64,000 nucleotides of DNA, taken from contig NZ_JACDUL010000002.1 in assembly GCF_013760955.1 (NCBI RefSeq), positions 256,719 to 320,718 on the forward strand, in the 5' to 3' direction. The DNA comes from Methanococcus maripaludis (GTDB lineage: Archaea; AGJL01; Methanococci; Methanococcales; Methanococcaceae). Below, in pieces: positions 27,885 through 37,738 of this stretch. The position numbers were made by a program, and so were the translations under genes. The first letter of the stretch is position 1. Each line of letters starts with the position of its first letter. The notes under the pieces were generated by a model. The model was not told the DNA's origin and searched no databases. It worked only from the letters and a program-made list of their open reading frames with translations.

Positions 27885-28247
27885 AACAACCCCTCCAAAA
27901 ACCCCTAAAAAATAATATTTTTAAAATACTATAATTAATTTTTGATACTATATGCCCCTTTTAAAATTTAAACGTTAATCCCACCTAAAAATTACGTAAT
28001 AACTGATTACTTTAAATTTTAAGATTAATAATAATTATAATTGAAAATCTATTTTATTGCACTTTTTTTACCAAATTTATGTTTAAACCGCGTATTTTAT
28101 ACAAATATACATTATATTTTTTTATTTTTTAATAAATAATGTTATAAATTAGTTATTAAACTATTAAAGTGTTATAAACGTTTTTTAATTAATTTTAAAT
28201 ATTATAAAACGGATAAATCTAATTGTAACCACGGGGGTGAATTAAAA
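27885..28247. promoter_or_regulatory. Divergent AT-rich promoter region (363 bp)
   Basis: Lies between the leftward cupredoxin and the rightward beta-helix gene. It is very AT-rich with several TATA-like runs (GTTATAAA occurs twice around 28140-28180) and no open frame. GGGGGTGA just before 28248 is the ribosome-binding site of the beta-helix gene. I see no hairpin or RNA gene. Confidence 0.4.
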
Positions 28248-28895
28248 ATGATTAAGATTAGTTATAAACCATTAATAGCTTTGGCTCTCGCAGTAATGAT
28301 GAGCTTAGTTGCCGTAAGCGCTGCTCCTACGGGGGATCAAGGCAATACTAGATACATAAATTCTTCAGGCGAAATAAATGATTCTGGGAAATATCTTTTA
28401 ATGAATGATATAACTGGGCCTATTATAATTACTTCAGATGATGTTACATTTGATGGAAACGGATACTGTATCAGTGGTGACAGTTTTGGAGTATATTTAA
28501 TAGATTGTAAGGGGGCAACTGTAAGAGATACGACAATATCTTGCCAACTTGCTGGAATAGTACTTCAAAATGCCACAAACTGCATGATAGAAAAAAATAA
28601 TGTGACTGGCTGTTACCATGGAATAGCATTACTGTGCGGGTCTGATGAAAATAAAATAATTAACAATGATGTCTGTAATAATAACCTCGGATGTTACGGG
28701 GGTGGGGGAATCTTAGCACTGAGTTGCGATTGTGACGGCAACAAAATACATGCAAATACGGTACTGGATAATGGCTACTGGTATTTCACAAGTTGGTGGC
28801 CCGACTTGGAGAAAGAATTTGTGCCCAATGACATTTCCCTTGATGAAGAAGTAAATGATATAAGCGGAAATCACGTTACACCTGAAGAAGAATAA
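28248..28895 (+). CDS. Secreted NosD-like parallel beta-helix protein
   Basis: 215 residues. A Sec signal peptide (ALALAVMMSLVAVSAAP, cleavage near residue 27) precedes repeated 22-24-residue rungs: TFDGNGYCISGDSFGVYLIDCKGATVRDT, NCMIEKNNVTGCYHGIALL, ENKIINNDVCNNN and GNKIHANTVLDNG. These are the N-x-I-x-x-N patterns of NosD/PbH1 right-handed beta-helices. The protein is Cys-rich for its class. The end (PEEE) is acidic without a C-terminal anchor. Likely extracellular carbohydrate- or surface-binding; the specific role is unknown. Confidence 0.7.
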   Translation: MIKISYKPLIALALAVMMSLVAVSAAPTGDQGNTRYINSSGEINDSGKYLLMNDITGPIIITSDDVTFDGNGYCISGDSFGVYLIDCKGATVRDTTISCQLAGIVLQNATNCMIEKNNVTGCYHGIALLCGSDENKIINNDVCNNNLGCYGGGGILALSCDCDGNKIHANTVLDNGYWYFTSWWPDLEKEFVPNDISLDEEVNDISGNHVTPEEE

Positions 28896-28988
28896 TATAA
28901 ACATTTTTTCCTTTTTCTAATTTTTAAAATAACATAGGCTTTTTTGAAAATTTAAAATTTGGTTATATTCCCCATTTCAAAATATAGT

Positions 28989-29576
28989 TTAAATAGGGAG
29001 CATTAATATAAACGGTGTTATAAATGGAATTAAAAGCGTCAGTATAAACCCGTGAACAAATGAAAGAATCATTATGTCTTTTCCACCAAATTTAACAATT
29101 ATGGGAAGTGTCGAATCCATACTGGTTCCACCACCAATAGTAATTGCCATATCTTTTGGAAACTTTTTTATCACGAATGAATAGCCGATAATTGTTAAAA
29201 CTTCCCTTGCAAGATTTACCAAAAATCCCATTACTCCATAAATTGTAGAATATTCTGCCAAAATTGGGCCGCAAAGACTGTACCAGCCCATTCCTGATGC
29301 AATTGCGAGTGCATATTTTAAAGGAATATTTAAAACGATTGATGCGATTATCCCGCCAATTAATGACCCGATAATTGTAAATAAAGGAAGTAATATCCCA
29401 AATTTTCCAACTTTTTTAACGCCTCTAAGGCCACTGCTTTTTCCAAGATCAATTCCAATTATCAAAATCTGGATATAGAGCATTATCTCGTACATGTTTC
29501 CAAACTCTATTCTATATATTTTTCCAACAATAAATCCCAAAATTAGGGCGATTAAAACTAAAACTGTAAAATTCAT
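28989..29576 (-). CDS. lysO: LysO family exporter, C-terminal half
   Basis: 195 residues with about six membrane helices. GMGWYSLCGPILAEYS and IGGGTSMDSTLPIIVKFGGKD are the conserved segments of the LysO (YbjE) C-terminal domain, a lysine exporter in E. coli. In this window the family is split: the N-terminal DUF340-like part is the separate upstream gene at 29573-29821, overlapping by four bases (ATGA). The pair would assemble to a complete transporter. The substrate here is inferred from the bacterial family. Confidence 0.8.
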   Translation of the reverse strand: MNFTVLVLIALILGFIVGKIYRIEFGNMYEIMLYIQILIIGIDLGKSSGLRGVKKVGKFGILLPLFTIIGSLIGGIIASIVLNIPLKYALAIASGMGWYSLCGPILAEYSTIYGVMGFLVNLAREVLTIIGYSFVIKKFPKDMAITIGGGTSMDSTLPIIVKFGGKDIMILSFVHGFILTLLIPFITPFILMLPI

Positions 29577-29821
29577 CTAAATCTACCCCCTAAAAATACT
29601 GCTGTAAGGAGGCTTGTGACCATTACGATAATTGAAAATTCCATTGAAACTACAAACGTTGAAAATGCATTTAAATCAACTTTTCCAGATTCCACACCCA
29701 TAAAAAATATCAAAAGAAGGAGTGCGAGATTTATCGGTTTTGATAAATCGATTTTTTCAAATTTGCTCTTAAATAAATAGCCGATAATTAAACCCACTAT
29801 CAAAATATAAATGATATTCAT
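29573..29821 (-). CDS. LysO family exporter, N-terminal half (DUF340-like)
   Basis: 82 residues with about three membrane helices and the motif LLLIFFMGVESGK, which parallels IQILIIGIDLGKSSG in its partner. This corresponds to the N-terminal third of fused LysO. GGCGATTCTA precedes the ATG. It is translationally coupled to the downstream half by a four-base overlap. The split arrangement is common in archaea and is not a frameshift, because each half has its own start. Confidence 0.75.
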   Translation of the reverse strand: MNIIYILIVGLIIGYLFKSKFEKIDLSKPINLALLLLIFFMGVESGKVDLNAFSTFVVSMEFSIIVMVTSLLTAVFLGGRFR

Positions 29822-30035
29822 TAGAATCGCCTTCTGTTTTGAAGTTAAGATTATACGTTTGGTCAGATTAGCTTATATATCTTTGTAAAATCAATCAAAT
29901 ACATCTAAATCTTTCAAAGTTTACAAAAAATCTAAAATAAGTTTAAATTCTTGAATACCTAAAGATTATTTATAAAAAAAGCCCAGATATTTCGATAAAT
30001 CTGAAAATTATAATTTAAAATTTCAAAGGGATTTT

Positions 30036-31256
30036 ATGGAACTTTTCCGGTCAAAAACATGCGCTCTTTGCAAGGGTAGAAAACTGCTTTGTGGAAGGCC
30101 AAGGTGCCCGATACTTGAAAAATTCAGGGTTGCAAAGGCAGTTGAATCCAGAATAAATAAAAAGGATATTTTTGGAGCGTCACCGCCTTCTGTTTTTGTT
30201 GGAGAATTTGGATACCCGAATGTCAGAATTGGGCCAATGGTTCCCCCCGTAGAAGGGGATACTTCTTTTATGGATGATCCAAGCAAATGGGAAAATGTTA
30301 CGATCCCAGAAATCATGGAATACCGTTCAATGCTTGTTATGGGCGAAACTAATGCAAATGTATCTGTCAACAAAAATTCAAATTTTTTGAATAATATTCA
30401 GGAACTTGCAATGGCAAATAAACCAGTTGATAGTGAAATCGAACTTAAAAAAGCGCCAAAACTCGAATTGATAACTGGCGGATTTACGCCCCCCGTAGGC
30501 CCAAGAGAAAGCATGCTGAAATTCAGACTTGCAGAAAACCCGAAAATCCCTCGAAAATCCGATTATATTGTAAATGATGATTTAAAGGCGAATGAAGGGA
30601 TGATTTCATTATACGACTCTGGTTTTGATGAATACTACATCATAAAACTTCTTTCAACAGGGCTTCTTGGAATAAATAAAAAGCTTGTTCCAACTAAATG
30701 GAGCATTACTGCTGCACAGGATTTGCTTGGAAAGTATGTAAAGAAAAAGATTTTAGAAAATAATCAAATTAACGATTATGAAGTTTATTATAAAAATTTC
30801 CTCGGGAATCGGTATGCAGTGCTTTTAATTCCTGATATGTACGCATTTGAAATGCTTGAAGTATGGCTTAAAGGATCATTATTCAGCGGTGAAAATTACC
30901 AGATTTTAGGGGACTTTGAAGATATTACTGGAATGAAAGGATACGCTGATGAAATAACGGGTGCGTTTTACGCTGCAAGGCTCAGCATTTTAGAATATCT
31001 TAAAAAAAGAAAAAAACAATCAAAAATACTCGTATTTAGAGAAATTACTCCAGAATACTATGCGCCAGTTGGAGTATGGCAAATTAGAACCGGGGTAAAA
31101 CTTGCAATGGAAAATAGACTTGGTAAATTTAATGATTTAAAATCAGCACTTCTTGAAATAAAAAAATACCTCGATGTCCCGATGAAAGACTATGAAACAA
31201 AAAGTAAGATTTTAAAAAGCAATCAAAGGCAGGTTACCCTGGATAAGTTTTTTTAA
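30036..31256 (+). CDS. nreA: NreA-type DNA repair protein with PCNA-binding tail
   Basis: 406 residues. N-terminal zinc-binding CALCKGRKLLCGRPRCPIL, then GASPPSVFVGEFGYPNVRIGPMVPP and GGFTPPVGPRES, the landmarks of the archaeal Nre family, whose members have been linked to DNA repair. The last residues QVTLDKFF form a PIP box (Q-x-x-hydrophobic-x-x-F-F) for binding the PCNA clamp. AGGGATTTT precedes the ATG. It converges on trpA, with its stop ten bases from the trpA stop. The biochemical activity is unresolved. Confidence 0.88.
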   Translation: MELFRSKTCALCKGRKLLCGRPRCPILEKFRVAKAVESRINKKDIFGASPPSVFVGEFGYPNVRIGPMVPPVEGDTSFMDDPSKWENVTIPEIMEYRSMLVMGETNANVSVNKNSNFLNNIQELAMANKPVDSEIELKKAPKLELITGGFTPPVGPRESMLKFRLAENPKIPRKSDYIVNDDLKANEGMISLYDSGFDEYYIIKLLSTGLLGINKKLVPTKWSITAAQDLLGKYVKKKILENNQINDYEVYYKNFLGNRYAVLLIPDMYAFEMLEVWLKGSLFSGENYQILGDFEDITGMKGYADEITGAFYAARLSILEYLKKRKKQSKILVFREITPEYYAPVGVWQIRTGVKLAMENRLGKFNDLKSALLEIKKYLDVPMKDYETKSKILKSNQRQVTLDKFF

Positions 31257-31266
31257 TTGTTTTTAA

Positions 31267-32046
31267 TTATTTATTTCTTTTTTCGTATCCTTTTTCGATT
31301 CCTTCGCTTAATTCTTTTGCAAGTTCTTCTAGTTTAACAAGGGCTTCTTCTGAATCGCCGTAATTTTTAATAATATCTACAAAAGCACTTCCAACAATTA
31401 CTCCATCCGCACCCTGTTCAATCAAACTTTCTGCATGACTTCCTTTTGAAATTCCAAATCCAACACAAATTTTTCCCTTGCAGGTTGTTCTTGCTCTTTT
31501 GATAAAATCAAATGTCATCTGTTCGAAAGATTCTCTTGCACCAGTTATTCCAAATGTCGAAATAAGGTACAAAAATTCAGTACTTGCTTCATCAGATATT
31601 TTTAAGCGTTCTTCTGGAGTGTTTGGCGCTGCAAGAAATACGGTCCCCATTTCGTGTTTTTTACAGATTTCTCGATATTCTGTTGCTTCTTGTAATGGCA
31701 AATCAACAATAATAAGTCCATTTGCACCGGCTTCTTTTGCCTGCATTACAAATGTTTCAATTCCCCTTTTAAATACGGGATTGTAGTAGGTCATCAAAAT
31801 TACGGGAGTATCTGACTCTTTTCTAAATTCTTTCAATACTTCAAATGATTTGGCAATTTTAAATCCGTTTGAAAGTGCCCGTACGTCTGCTGCCTGGATT
31901 GTTGGCCCATCTGCAACAGGGTCGCTAAATGGAATTCCAAGTTCGATTACTCCGGAATATTTATCGAGTGCTTTCATGAATTTCAATGTTGCATCGGGAT
32001 TTGGATCTCCAGATACTAAAAAACTGACTAAAACTGGCTTATTCAT
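31267..32046 (-). CDS. trpA: Tryptophan synthase alpha subunit
   Basis: 259 residues. A TIM barrel that cleaves indole-3-glycerol phosphate to indole. Catalytic segments: [20 protein letters not shown] (Glu and Asp residues), LMTYYNPV and [11 protein letters not shown] with GVIVGSAFV for phosphate binding. It is the last gene of the trp operon and abuts trpB directly, so the two tryptophan synthase subunits are coexpressed. Confidence 0.96.
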   Translation of the reverse strand: MNKPVLVSFLVSGDPNPDATLKFMKALDKYSGVIELGIPFSDPVADGPTIQAADVRALSNGFKIAKSFEVLKEFRKESDTPVILMTYYNPVFKRGIETFVMQAKEAGANGLIIVDLPLQEATEYREICKKHEMGTVFLAAPNTPEERLKISDEASTEFLYLISTFGITGARESFEQMTFDFIKRARTTCKGKICVGFGISKGSHAESLIEQGADGVIVGSAFVDIIKNYGDSEEALVKLEELAKELSEGIEKGYEKRNK

Positions 32047-33231
32047 TTACATCCCTCTTTTTTGCATGATGTCGATTACGGTGTTTAAATCCTTGTCGCC
32101 CCTTCCCGAAAGGTTTATGACCATTATTTCATCTTTATCCATGTTTCCTGCATTTTCAATCGCATAAGCTACCGCGTGTGATGATTCCAAAGCTGGAATT
32201 ATACCTTCACTTCTTGTAAGTTCCATAAATGCATTTAATGCCTGATCATCGGTTGCTGATGCATATTCTGCTCTTCCAGAGTCGTGTAAATATGCGTGTT
32301 CTGGGCCGATTCCAGGATAATCGAGTCCTGCTGAAATACTGTATGCTTCTTCGATTTGACCGTCTTCATCCTGTAAGAAGTATGAAAGCATTCCGTGAAG
32401 AACCCCTTTCTTTCCTTTTGAAATGGATGCTCCGTGAAGACTTGTATTGAGCCCTTTTCCCGCAGCTTCAATTCCAACCATTCTAACGTCTTTATCTTGA
32501 ATAAATGCATGGAATAAACCAAGTGCGTTACTTCCACCGCCAATGCATGCTACTAAGTGATCTGGTAATCTTCCTTCTTGTTCCATAATTTGTTTTTTAA
32601 CTTCTTTTCCGATTACGGACTGGAAATCCCTAACAATCGTTGGGAATGGATGCGGACCCATAACAGTTCCAATTAAATAGTGCGTATTTTCAAATGTTGC
32701 AGTCCAGTTTCTCATTGCTTCGTTTACAGCATCTTTTAAAACTTTTGAACCCGTGTCAACAGGAGTTACCTTTGCACCGAGAAGTTTCATTCGAAAAACG
32801 TTTGGCTGTTGCCTTTCAGTATCAAGTCTTCCCATGAAAATTTCGGTTTCAAGGCCAAACAATGCCCCTGCCATTGAAGTTCCAACACCGTGCTGTCCTG
32901 CACCAGTTTCTGCAATTATTCTTGTTTTACCCATTCTTTTAGCAAGTAATGCCTGGCCAATTGTGTTGTTAGTTTTATGGGCTCCACCGTGAAGTAAATC
33001 CTCTCTTTTTAGATAGATTTTTGCACCGCCGAGCTTTTTGGTCAGATTTTCTGCATAGTAAAGCGGTGTTTCACGTCCTGCATAATTTTTCAAATAGTAG
33101 GAAAGCTCATTTTGAAATTCTTCGTCATCTTTTAACTCAGAATATGCTTCTTTAAGCTCATCGATTGCGGGCATCAAAACTTCCGGGATATACTGCCCAC
33201 CAAATTCTCCAAAGTATCCTTCACACGTCAT
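32047..33231 (-). CDS. trpB: Tryptophan synthase beta subunit (TrpB1 type)
   Basis: A 394-residue PLP enzyme condensing indole with serine. The Schiff-base lysine lies in GGAHKTNN, with [23 protein letters not shown] and LSGRGDKD as the usual cofactor-contact segments. Its size and start ([17 protein letters not shown]) mark the TrpB1 type that pairs with TrpA. It overlaps trpF by four bases. Confidence 0.96.
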   Translation of the reverse strand: MTCEGYFGEFGGQYIPEVLMPAIDELKEAYSELKDDEEFQNELSYYLKNYAGRETPLYYAENLTKKLGGAKIYLKREDLLHGGAHKTNNTIGQALLAKRMGKTRIIAETGAGQHGVGTSMAGALFGLETEIFMGRLDTERQQPNVFRMKLLGAKVTPVDTGSKVLKDAVNEAMRNWTATFENTHYLIGTVMGPHPFPTIVRDFQSVIGKEVKKQIMEQEGRLPDHLVACIGGGSNALGLFHAFIQDKDVRMVGIEAAGKGLNTSLHGASISKGKKGVLHGMLSYFLQDEDGQIEEAYSISAGLDYPGIGPEHAYLHDSGRAEYASATDDQALNAFMELTRSEGIIPALESSHAVAYAIENAGNMDKDEIMVINLSGRGDKDLNTVIDIMQKRGM

Positions 33232-33854
33232 AATTTCACCGATTTTACATTTTCACAAAATCTTTTTATCAATTCTTCATCCTTTGAATTATTAGCTTCA
33301 ACTCCGCTTGAAACGTCAACTCCAAACGGTTTTACATTTTTTACAATATCAAATACGTTATCTGGATCGAGTCCACCTGCAAGGATAATGTCAAATTTTT
33401 TTGCAATTATCTGGCTTATCCTGTGGTCGTGAGTCTGGCCACACCCTTTTCCAGTATCTAATAAAATTCTATCAACTTCATAAGTTTCAATATCGGAAAT
33501 AATTTTTTCTGCATCTATTTCAGGTGATTCACTTGTTTCAGGGATTTTAAATGATTTCATAATAAAGCATCCGTACTCATTTTTTATGAAATCTATTGTT
33601 TTTTGGTCGATATCTGAATGCATCTGCAAGTAATTCGTATTGGTTAATTTAATAATATTTTCCCATACCAAAACTTCCGACGTTGTTGAAACTGCAAATA
33701 CCGGAATATTCGATAAATTTACAAGATTTTTTGCTGTTTCAAGACCTATTCTTCTTTTTGAAGCACACTCCAAAATTACCCCCGTAGCGTTGCCGTAACT
33801 TTCAACAATTTCGAGTTCTTCTGGGGTTTTTATTCCGCAAATTTTTATGAACAT
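33228..33854 (-). CDS. trpF: Phosphoribosylanthranilate isomerase
   Basis: A 208-residue TIM-barrel enzyme that converts phosphoribosylanthranilate to CdRP by an Amadori rearrangement. The catalytic Cys is in [12 protein letters not shown] and the catalytic Asp in [24 protein letters not shown] and GVDVSSGVE bind phosphate. A stand-alone gene, not fused to trpC. Confidence 0.95.
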   Translation of the reverse strand: MFIKICGIKTPEELEIVESYGNATGVILECASKRRIGLETAKNLVNLSNIPVFAVSTTSEVLVWENIIKLTNTNYLQMHSDIDQKTIDFIKNEYGCFIMKSFKIPETSESPEIDAEKIISDIETYEVDRILLDTGKGCGQTHDHRISQIIAKKFDIILAGGLDPDNVFDIVKNVKPFGVDVSSGVEANNSKDEELIKRFCENVKSVKL

Positions 33855-33868
33855 GATTTCTCACTTAA

Positions 33869-34459
33869 TTATTTTTTCGAAGATTTATAATTTTTTGCAA
33901 ATTTTACAAAATTTTCAATAATTTTTAGCCCTTCTTTTTCTTCAAATTCCGTTAAAACACTTTCAGGGTGAAATTGAACTCCCTCAATTGGTATATCATT
34001 GTGCCTTAATCCCATGACGATTCCATCGTCCGTTGTTGCAGTAACAGTGAAATTTTCTGGAACTTCTAAAACTGCCAAAGAATGGTATCTTCCAGCAGTA
34101 AATGGATTTTTCACATCTTTAAAGATCCCTTTTGAATCATGCGTTATCAAACTCGATTTTCCATGAACTGGAGGAATTCTTCCAACTTTTCCACCAAATA
34201 TGTGTGCAATAGTCTGATGACCAAGACATACTCCAAGAACTGGCACATCCATATTTTTTATGATTTCTGGACAGTTTTCAACGTCCCTTTTATTTTCAGG
34301 TGCTCCCGGCCCTGGTGAGATAATTATTCCATCAGGATTCAATTTTTTTAACTCTTCAATCGAAATTGTATTTGGAACAACTTTTACAGAATCATAAATC
34401 GATGCATAATCTGCCAAATTCCATACAAACGAATCTTTATTATCTATTATCACAATCAT
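33869..34459 (-). CDS. trpG: Anthranilate synthase glutamine amidotransferase subunit
   Basis: 196 residues from the ATG at 34459, which is preceded by GGGTG; the longer frame from a GTG at 34468 is less likely. Class I amidotransferase with the nucleophile in GVCLGHQTI and the His-Glu pair in VQFHPESVL, plus SPGPGAPE for the oxyanion region. It supplies ammonia to TrpE and its start overlaps the trpE end by about 20 bases. Confidence 0.95.
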   Translation of the reverse strand: MIVIIDNKDSFVWNLADYASIYDSVKVVPNTISIEELKKLNPDGIIISPGPGAPENKRDVENCPEIIKNMDVPVLGVCLGHQTIAHIFGGKVGRIPPVHGKSSLITHDSKGIFKDVKNPFTAGRYHSLAVLEVPENFTVTATTDDGIVMGLRHNDIPIEGVQFHPESVLTEFEEKEGLKIIENFVKFAKNYKSSKK

Positions 34460-35759
34460 TTTGAACACCCAGTGCTTTCATCATTGCAGCCATTTTCCGC
34501 TCTGTTTCGTAGTATTCGTTTTCAGGCACGGAATCAGCTACAACTCCCCCGCCTGCTCTAACTCGACAGACACTGTCAATTTCTGCCATTCTGATTCCAA
34601 TTGCAAGGTCTGCATTTCCGCTGTTTGAGAAGTATCCGACAGCCCCGCCGTAGATTTTTCTTCTTGATTTTTCTATTTCATCAATAATTTCCATTGCTCT
34701 GAATTTCGGAGCTCCGGTTAATGTTCCTGCAGGAAATGCTGCCTCTATTGCATCAAATATTGTTGAATTGTCTTTTAATGTTCCAAGAACTTCGCTTTCT
34801 ATGTGCTGAACGTGGCTGTATCTTACAACGTCAAAAAATCTTTCAAGTACAATACTTCCGGATTTCGAAACCTTTCTAACGTCATTTCTTGCAAGGTCAA
34901 CAAGCATCATGTGTTCTGCTCGCTCTTTTTCATCTTTTAAAAGCGATTCTGCAAGCTTTTTAGTTTCAGTTTCAGTTTTTCCAATTGGAGCTGTTCCTGC
35001 AATCGGATTTACTTTTAATATATTATTTTGAACTGAAGCCATTGTTTCTGGAGATGCCCCAACAACATCCTTGTCAAACTCAAGCAAAAACATGTATGGG
35101 CTTGGATTAACGTTTCTGAGATTCCTGTAAAGTTGGAATGCGGAAAATTCATTTTTTAATCGATATTCTCTTGAAGGAACGACCTGAAATGCGTCCCCCG
35201 AATAGATATACTCCTTAGTTTTTTCGACCATTTTTACGTAATCATCCAGGTCTGCATCACACCCTAAAACTTCAATTCCTCCGTCTTCTTCTTCGATTTT
35301 GAAATTTTTTGCTTTTTCTACAATGTATTCAGCATTTCTTAATTCTTCTGGGTTGTTATTTTCTGAATGGTAATAAAAATTTCTCGTTACATGATCGTAA
35401 ACATACATATGGTCATAATACCCAAATACTGATGGTTCCTCGATTTTTCCGCCAATGTAGTTGTGAATACAGTCATATGCAACGTACCCAACATATCCGC
35501 CGGTAAACCTATCTCCTTTCTGAGTTATTTTGAAATTTTCTTTTAAAGCTTTAAATGGATTGCTTTCTTTTGAAATCGTTTCATTGTCCATTTTGGTTTT
35601 ATTTCCAATTCTGAGCATATATTCGGGATTTGAAGAAATATACGTATACCTTGCATTGATCTGTCCTTTAGCTCTCGATTCGAGCATTACGGGATATTTT
35701 CCCTCATCCCTTAAAACTCCGTAAAGTTTTAACGGGTTTACATAATCCAATTTATACAT
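34440..35759 (-). CDS. trpE: Anthranilate synthase component I
   Basis: 439 residues; converts chorismate to anthranilate. Chorismate-binding signatures: DAFQVVPSREYRL, SPYMFLLEFD, NPIAGTAPIGKTETE, LVDLARNDV and FPAGTLTGAPKFRAMEIIDEIE. Feedback inhibition by Trp is usual for the family. The start overlaps trpD by eight bases and the end overlaps trpG, so translation is coupled across all three. Confidence 0.96.
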   Translation of the reverse strand: MYKLDYVNPLKLYGVLRDEGKYPVMLESRAKGQINARYTYISSNPEYMLRIGNKTKMDNETISKESNPFKALKENFKITQKGDRFTGGYVGYVAYDCIHNYIGGKIEEPSVFGYYDHMYVYDHVTRNFYYHSENNNPEELRNAEYIVEKAKNFKIEEEDGGIEVLGCDADLDDYVKMVEKTKEYIYSGDAFQVVPSREYRLKNEFSAFQLYRNLRNVNPSPYMFLLEFDKDVVGASPETMASVQNNILKVNPIAGTAPIGKTETETKKLAESLLKDEKERAEHMMLVDLARNDVRKVSKSGSIVLERFFDVVRYSHVQHIESEVLGTLKDNSTIFDAIEAAFPAGTLTGAPKFRAMEIIDEIEKSRRKIYGGAVGYFSNSGNADLAIGIRMAEIDSVCRVRAGGGVVADSVPENEYYETERKMAAMMKALGVQNDCDNR

Positions 35760-36717
35760 TTCTTATCTCCTCAAGTTTTTTGAGAACTTTTCCGGATTCG
35801 ATCGCTTCTTTTGCAATTTCAACACCATCTAAGAAATCGGAAGCATTTTCAGAAGTATAAAGTGCTGCCGCAGCATTCATCAATATAAAATTCCTATCTT
35901 CATTAAGTTTTCCAGAAAATACATCGATTAATCTTTTTGCACTTTCATCGGGGCTTTCACAAGGCATTATTTTTGCGTAATCTAATCCAAAGTCCTTTGG
36001 AGTTACTTCATAAGTTTCAAATTTACCATTATATTCTGTTATCTTCGAAGTTCCATTTGGAGTTAACTCGTCAAGTCCATCACCATATAATACAAGCGCT
36101 TTTTTAATGCCTCCAACTTTTGATAACGCGATTGCAACGTTATCCAATAAATCTGGAGAGTTTACTCCAAGTATCTGATATTTCGGGTTTGCAGGATTCG
36201 CAAGAGGCCCTAAAATATTAAATATCGTTTTTACTTTCAGTTCATTTCTGACAGGCATTATTTTTTTGAGTGCGGGGTGGTATTTTGGAGCAAATAAAAA
36301 TGCAAAGTTGGTTTTATCCATTGATTTTTTCGCGTCTTCAGGAGTTTCTGGAATTTTACAGCCCAATGCTTCGTAAACGTTTGCAGAACCACTTTTTGAA
36401 GTAATTGAAACGTTTCCGTGTTTTGCAACTTTTGTAAAACATGAAAGAATTATTGAAACTGCTGTACTCACGTTTATTGTTTTTGAGCCATCTCCACCAG
36501 TTCCACAAGTGTCGGTAACTTCCCCAAGATCAATCTTTACTGCATTATCCCGCATTGCTTTTGCAAATCCTGCAATTTCGTCAGCAGTAACTCCTTTTGT
36601 CTGTAAAGCCACCAAATAAGCTGCTATTCTCATTTCACTTTCATTTAAAAGCATGTTGAATAATTCGTATGATTCTTCAAATGATAAATTTTCTCGTTCT
36701 ATTAGTTTGTTTAACAT
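35752..36717 (-). CDS. trpD: Anthranilate phosphoribosyltransferase
   Basis: 321 residues. Transfers phosphoribosyl from PRPP to anthranilate. The PRPP site DTCGTGGDGSKTINVST is clear at about residues 66-82, along with KHGNVSITSKSGSANVYEALG. Stop of trpC and start of trpD share a base (TAATG). Confidence 0.96.
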   Translation of the reverse strand: MLNKLIERENLSFEESYELFNMLLNESEMRIAAYLVALQTKGVTADEIAGFAKAMRDNAVKIDLGEVTDTCGTGGDGSKTINVSTAVSIILSCFTKVAKHGNVSITSKSGSANVYEALGCKIPETPEDAKKSMDKTNFAFLFAPKYHPALKKIMPVRNELKVKTIFNILGPLANPANPKYQILGVNSPDLLDNVAIALSKVGGIKKALVLYGDGLDELTPNGTSKITEYNGKFETYEVTPKDFGLDYAKIMPCESPDESAKRLIDVFSGKLNEDRNFILMNAAAALYTSENASDFLDGVEIAKEAIESGKVLKKLEEIRNV

Positions 36718-37406
36718 TATTTTCCCCCAACAAAACTTTTTACGAACTCTTTTTGGTTTTCGGCTGTCATGAATGATGTTCCAATTAATGCAGCATCTGC
36801 GTATTTTAATGCTGTTTTTAAATCGGTTAAATTGGCAATTCCACTTTCACTGACAAGTATCCTATCTTTTGGAATTAAATCTGCAAGTTTTTCAGTTAAT
36901 GAAACTGTTCCATCATCGAGTTCCAATTTTGAAATATCCCTATTGTTTATTCCAATCATTGTCGTATTCGTAGATTTGGCAATTTCAATTTCTTCCCTGT
37001 TGTGTACTTCAACAAGTGTATCAAGCCCACATTCAAGTGCAAAATCTACAAATTCTGCTGTTTTTTCTTTCAATAATCTTGCAATTATTAAAACGGTGCT
37101 TCCCCCAGCACTTGCTGTTTTTTCGATTTCATCTTTTGTTGTTAGAAAATCTTTTCTTAAAACTGGAAGCTCGGTGTTTTCACAGATCTTTTTAAAAATA
37201 TTAAAGTTTCCGTTGAAATACTGCTTATCTGTAATATATGAAATTCCAACTGCTCCAGCTTCTTCATATATTCTTAAAATATCCATTTCAGATCGTCCTT
37301 TCAACAAATCGCCGTATTTTGGAGAATGAACCTTAATTTCCGCAATAATTGGGTTTTTGTCGAAATTTTTTATGGCATTTGCCTGTTTTTTAAAATTTAT
37401 AGCCAT
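36717..37406 (-). CDS. trpC: Indole-3-glycerol-phosphate synthase
   Basis: 229 residues, a TIM barrel that closes the indole ring from CdRP. KFGDLLKGRSE-like AEIKVHSPKYGD, the catalytic-lysine region VLRKDFLTTKDEI, LVEVHNREE, GINNRDI and LVSESGI are all present. First gene of the trp operon; GAGGG lies upstream of the ATG. Slightly shorter than the bacterial enzyme at the N-terminus, as is common in methanogens. Confidence 0.94.
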   Translation of the reverse strand: MAINFKKQANAIKNFDKNPIIAEIKVHSPKYGDLLKGRSEMDILRIYEEAGAVGISYITDKQYFNGNFNIFKKICENTELPVLRKDFLTTKDEIEKTASAGGSTVLIIARLLKEKTAEFVDFALECGLDTLVEVHNREEIEIAKSTNTTMIGINNRDISKLELDDGTVSLTEKLADLIPKDRILVSESGIANLTDLKTALKYADAALIGTSFMTAENQKEFVKSFVGGK

Positions 37407-37738
37407 GATTACCCTCTAAAATTTAAATCTTGAATAACTTGATAAACCGTGTAGTCGATACTTGGAATTTTTATATTAATCCGTATTGTTAGATATATTG
37501 ATATTAACTATACTGATATCTTTAAATTCTTGATAACAACTGCAAAAATACTAATTAAACAGACTATAGCGTCCACTAACAAATTACACAGTGATTACTG
37601 CCACCACTGGAATAAAACAACACATTCAAATGAACTTAATTTACACAATGATTCGACTTTTATTTCCGACTGTTCCGACCTATACGTCACATTTACCACC
37701 GTTCTAAATTTTACATTATATAATATGTTTTAGAAAGA
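37407..37738 (-). promoter_or_regulatory. trp operon promoter and leader region (332 bp)
   Basis: Holds the trp promoter: a minus-strand AATATAAAAA at about 37468-37477 about 60-70 bases before trpC, giving a leader of roughly 40 bases. Upstream lies about 240 bp after the pyrC stop with no coding frame. I looked for a Trp-codon leader peptide and for TGTACA boxes like those bound by TrpY in Methanothermobacter and saw neither. A strong poly-T terminator after pyrC is not obvious. Confidence 0.5.

Noticed and set aside
29092-29274. Second leftward frame inside lysO, suggesting a frameshifted gene
   Set aside because: It is a shadow of the LysO frame; the two lysO halves each have their own start with a four-base overlap, so the split is genuine.
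37530-37733. 67-codon rightward frame in the trp leader
   Set aside because: Runs against both flanking genes, lacks a ribosome-binding site and has an unremarkable polar composition.
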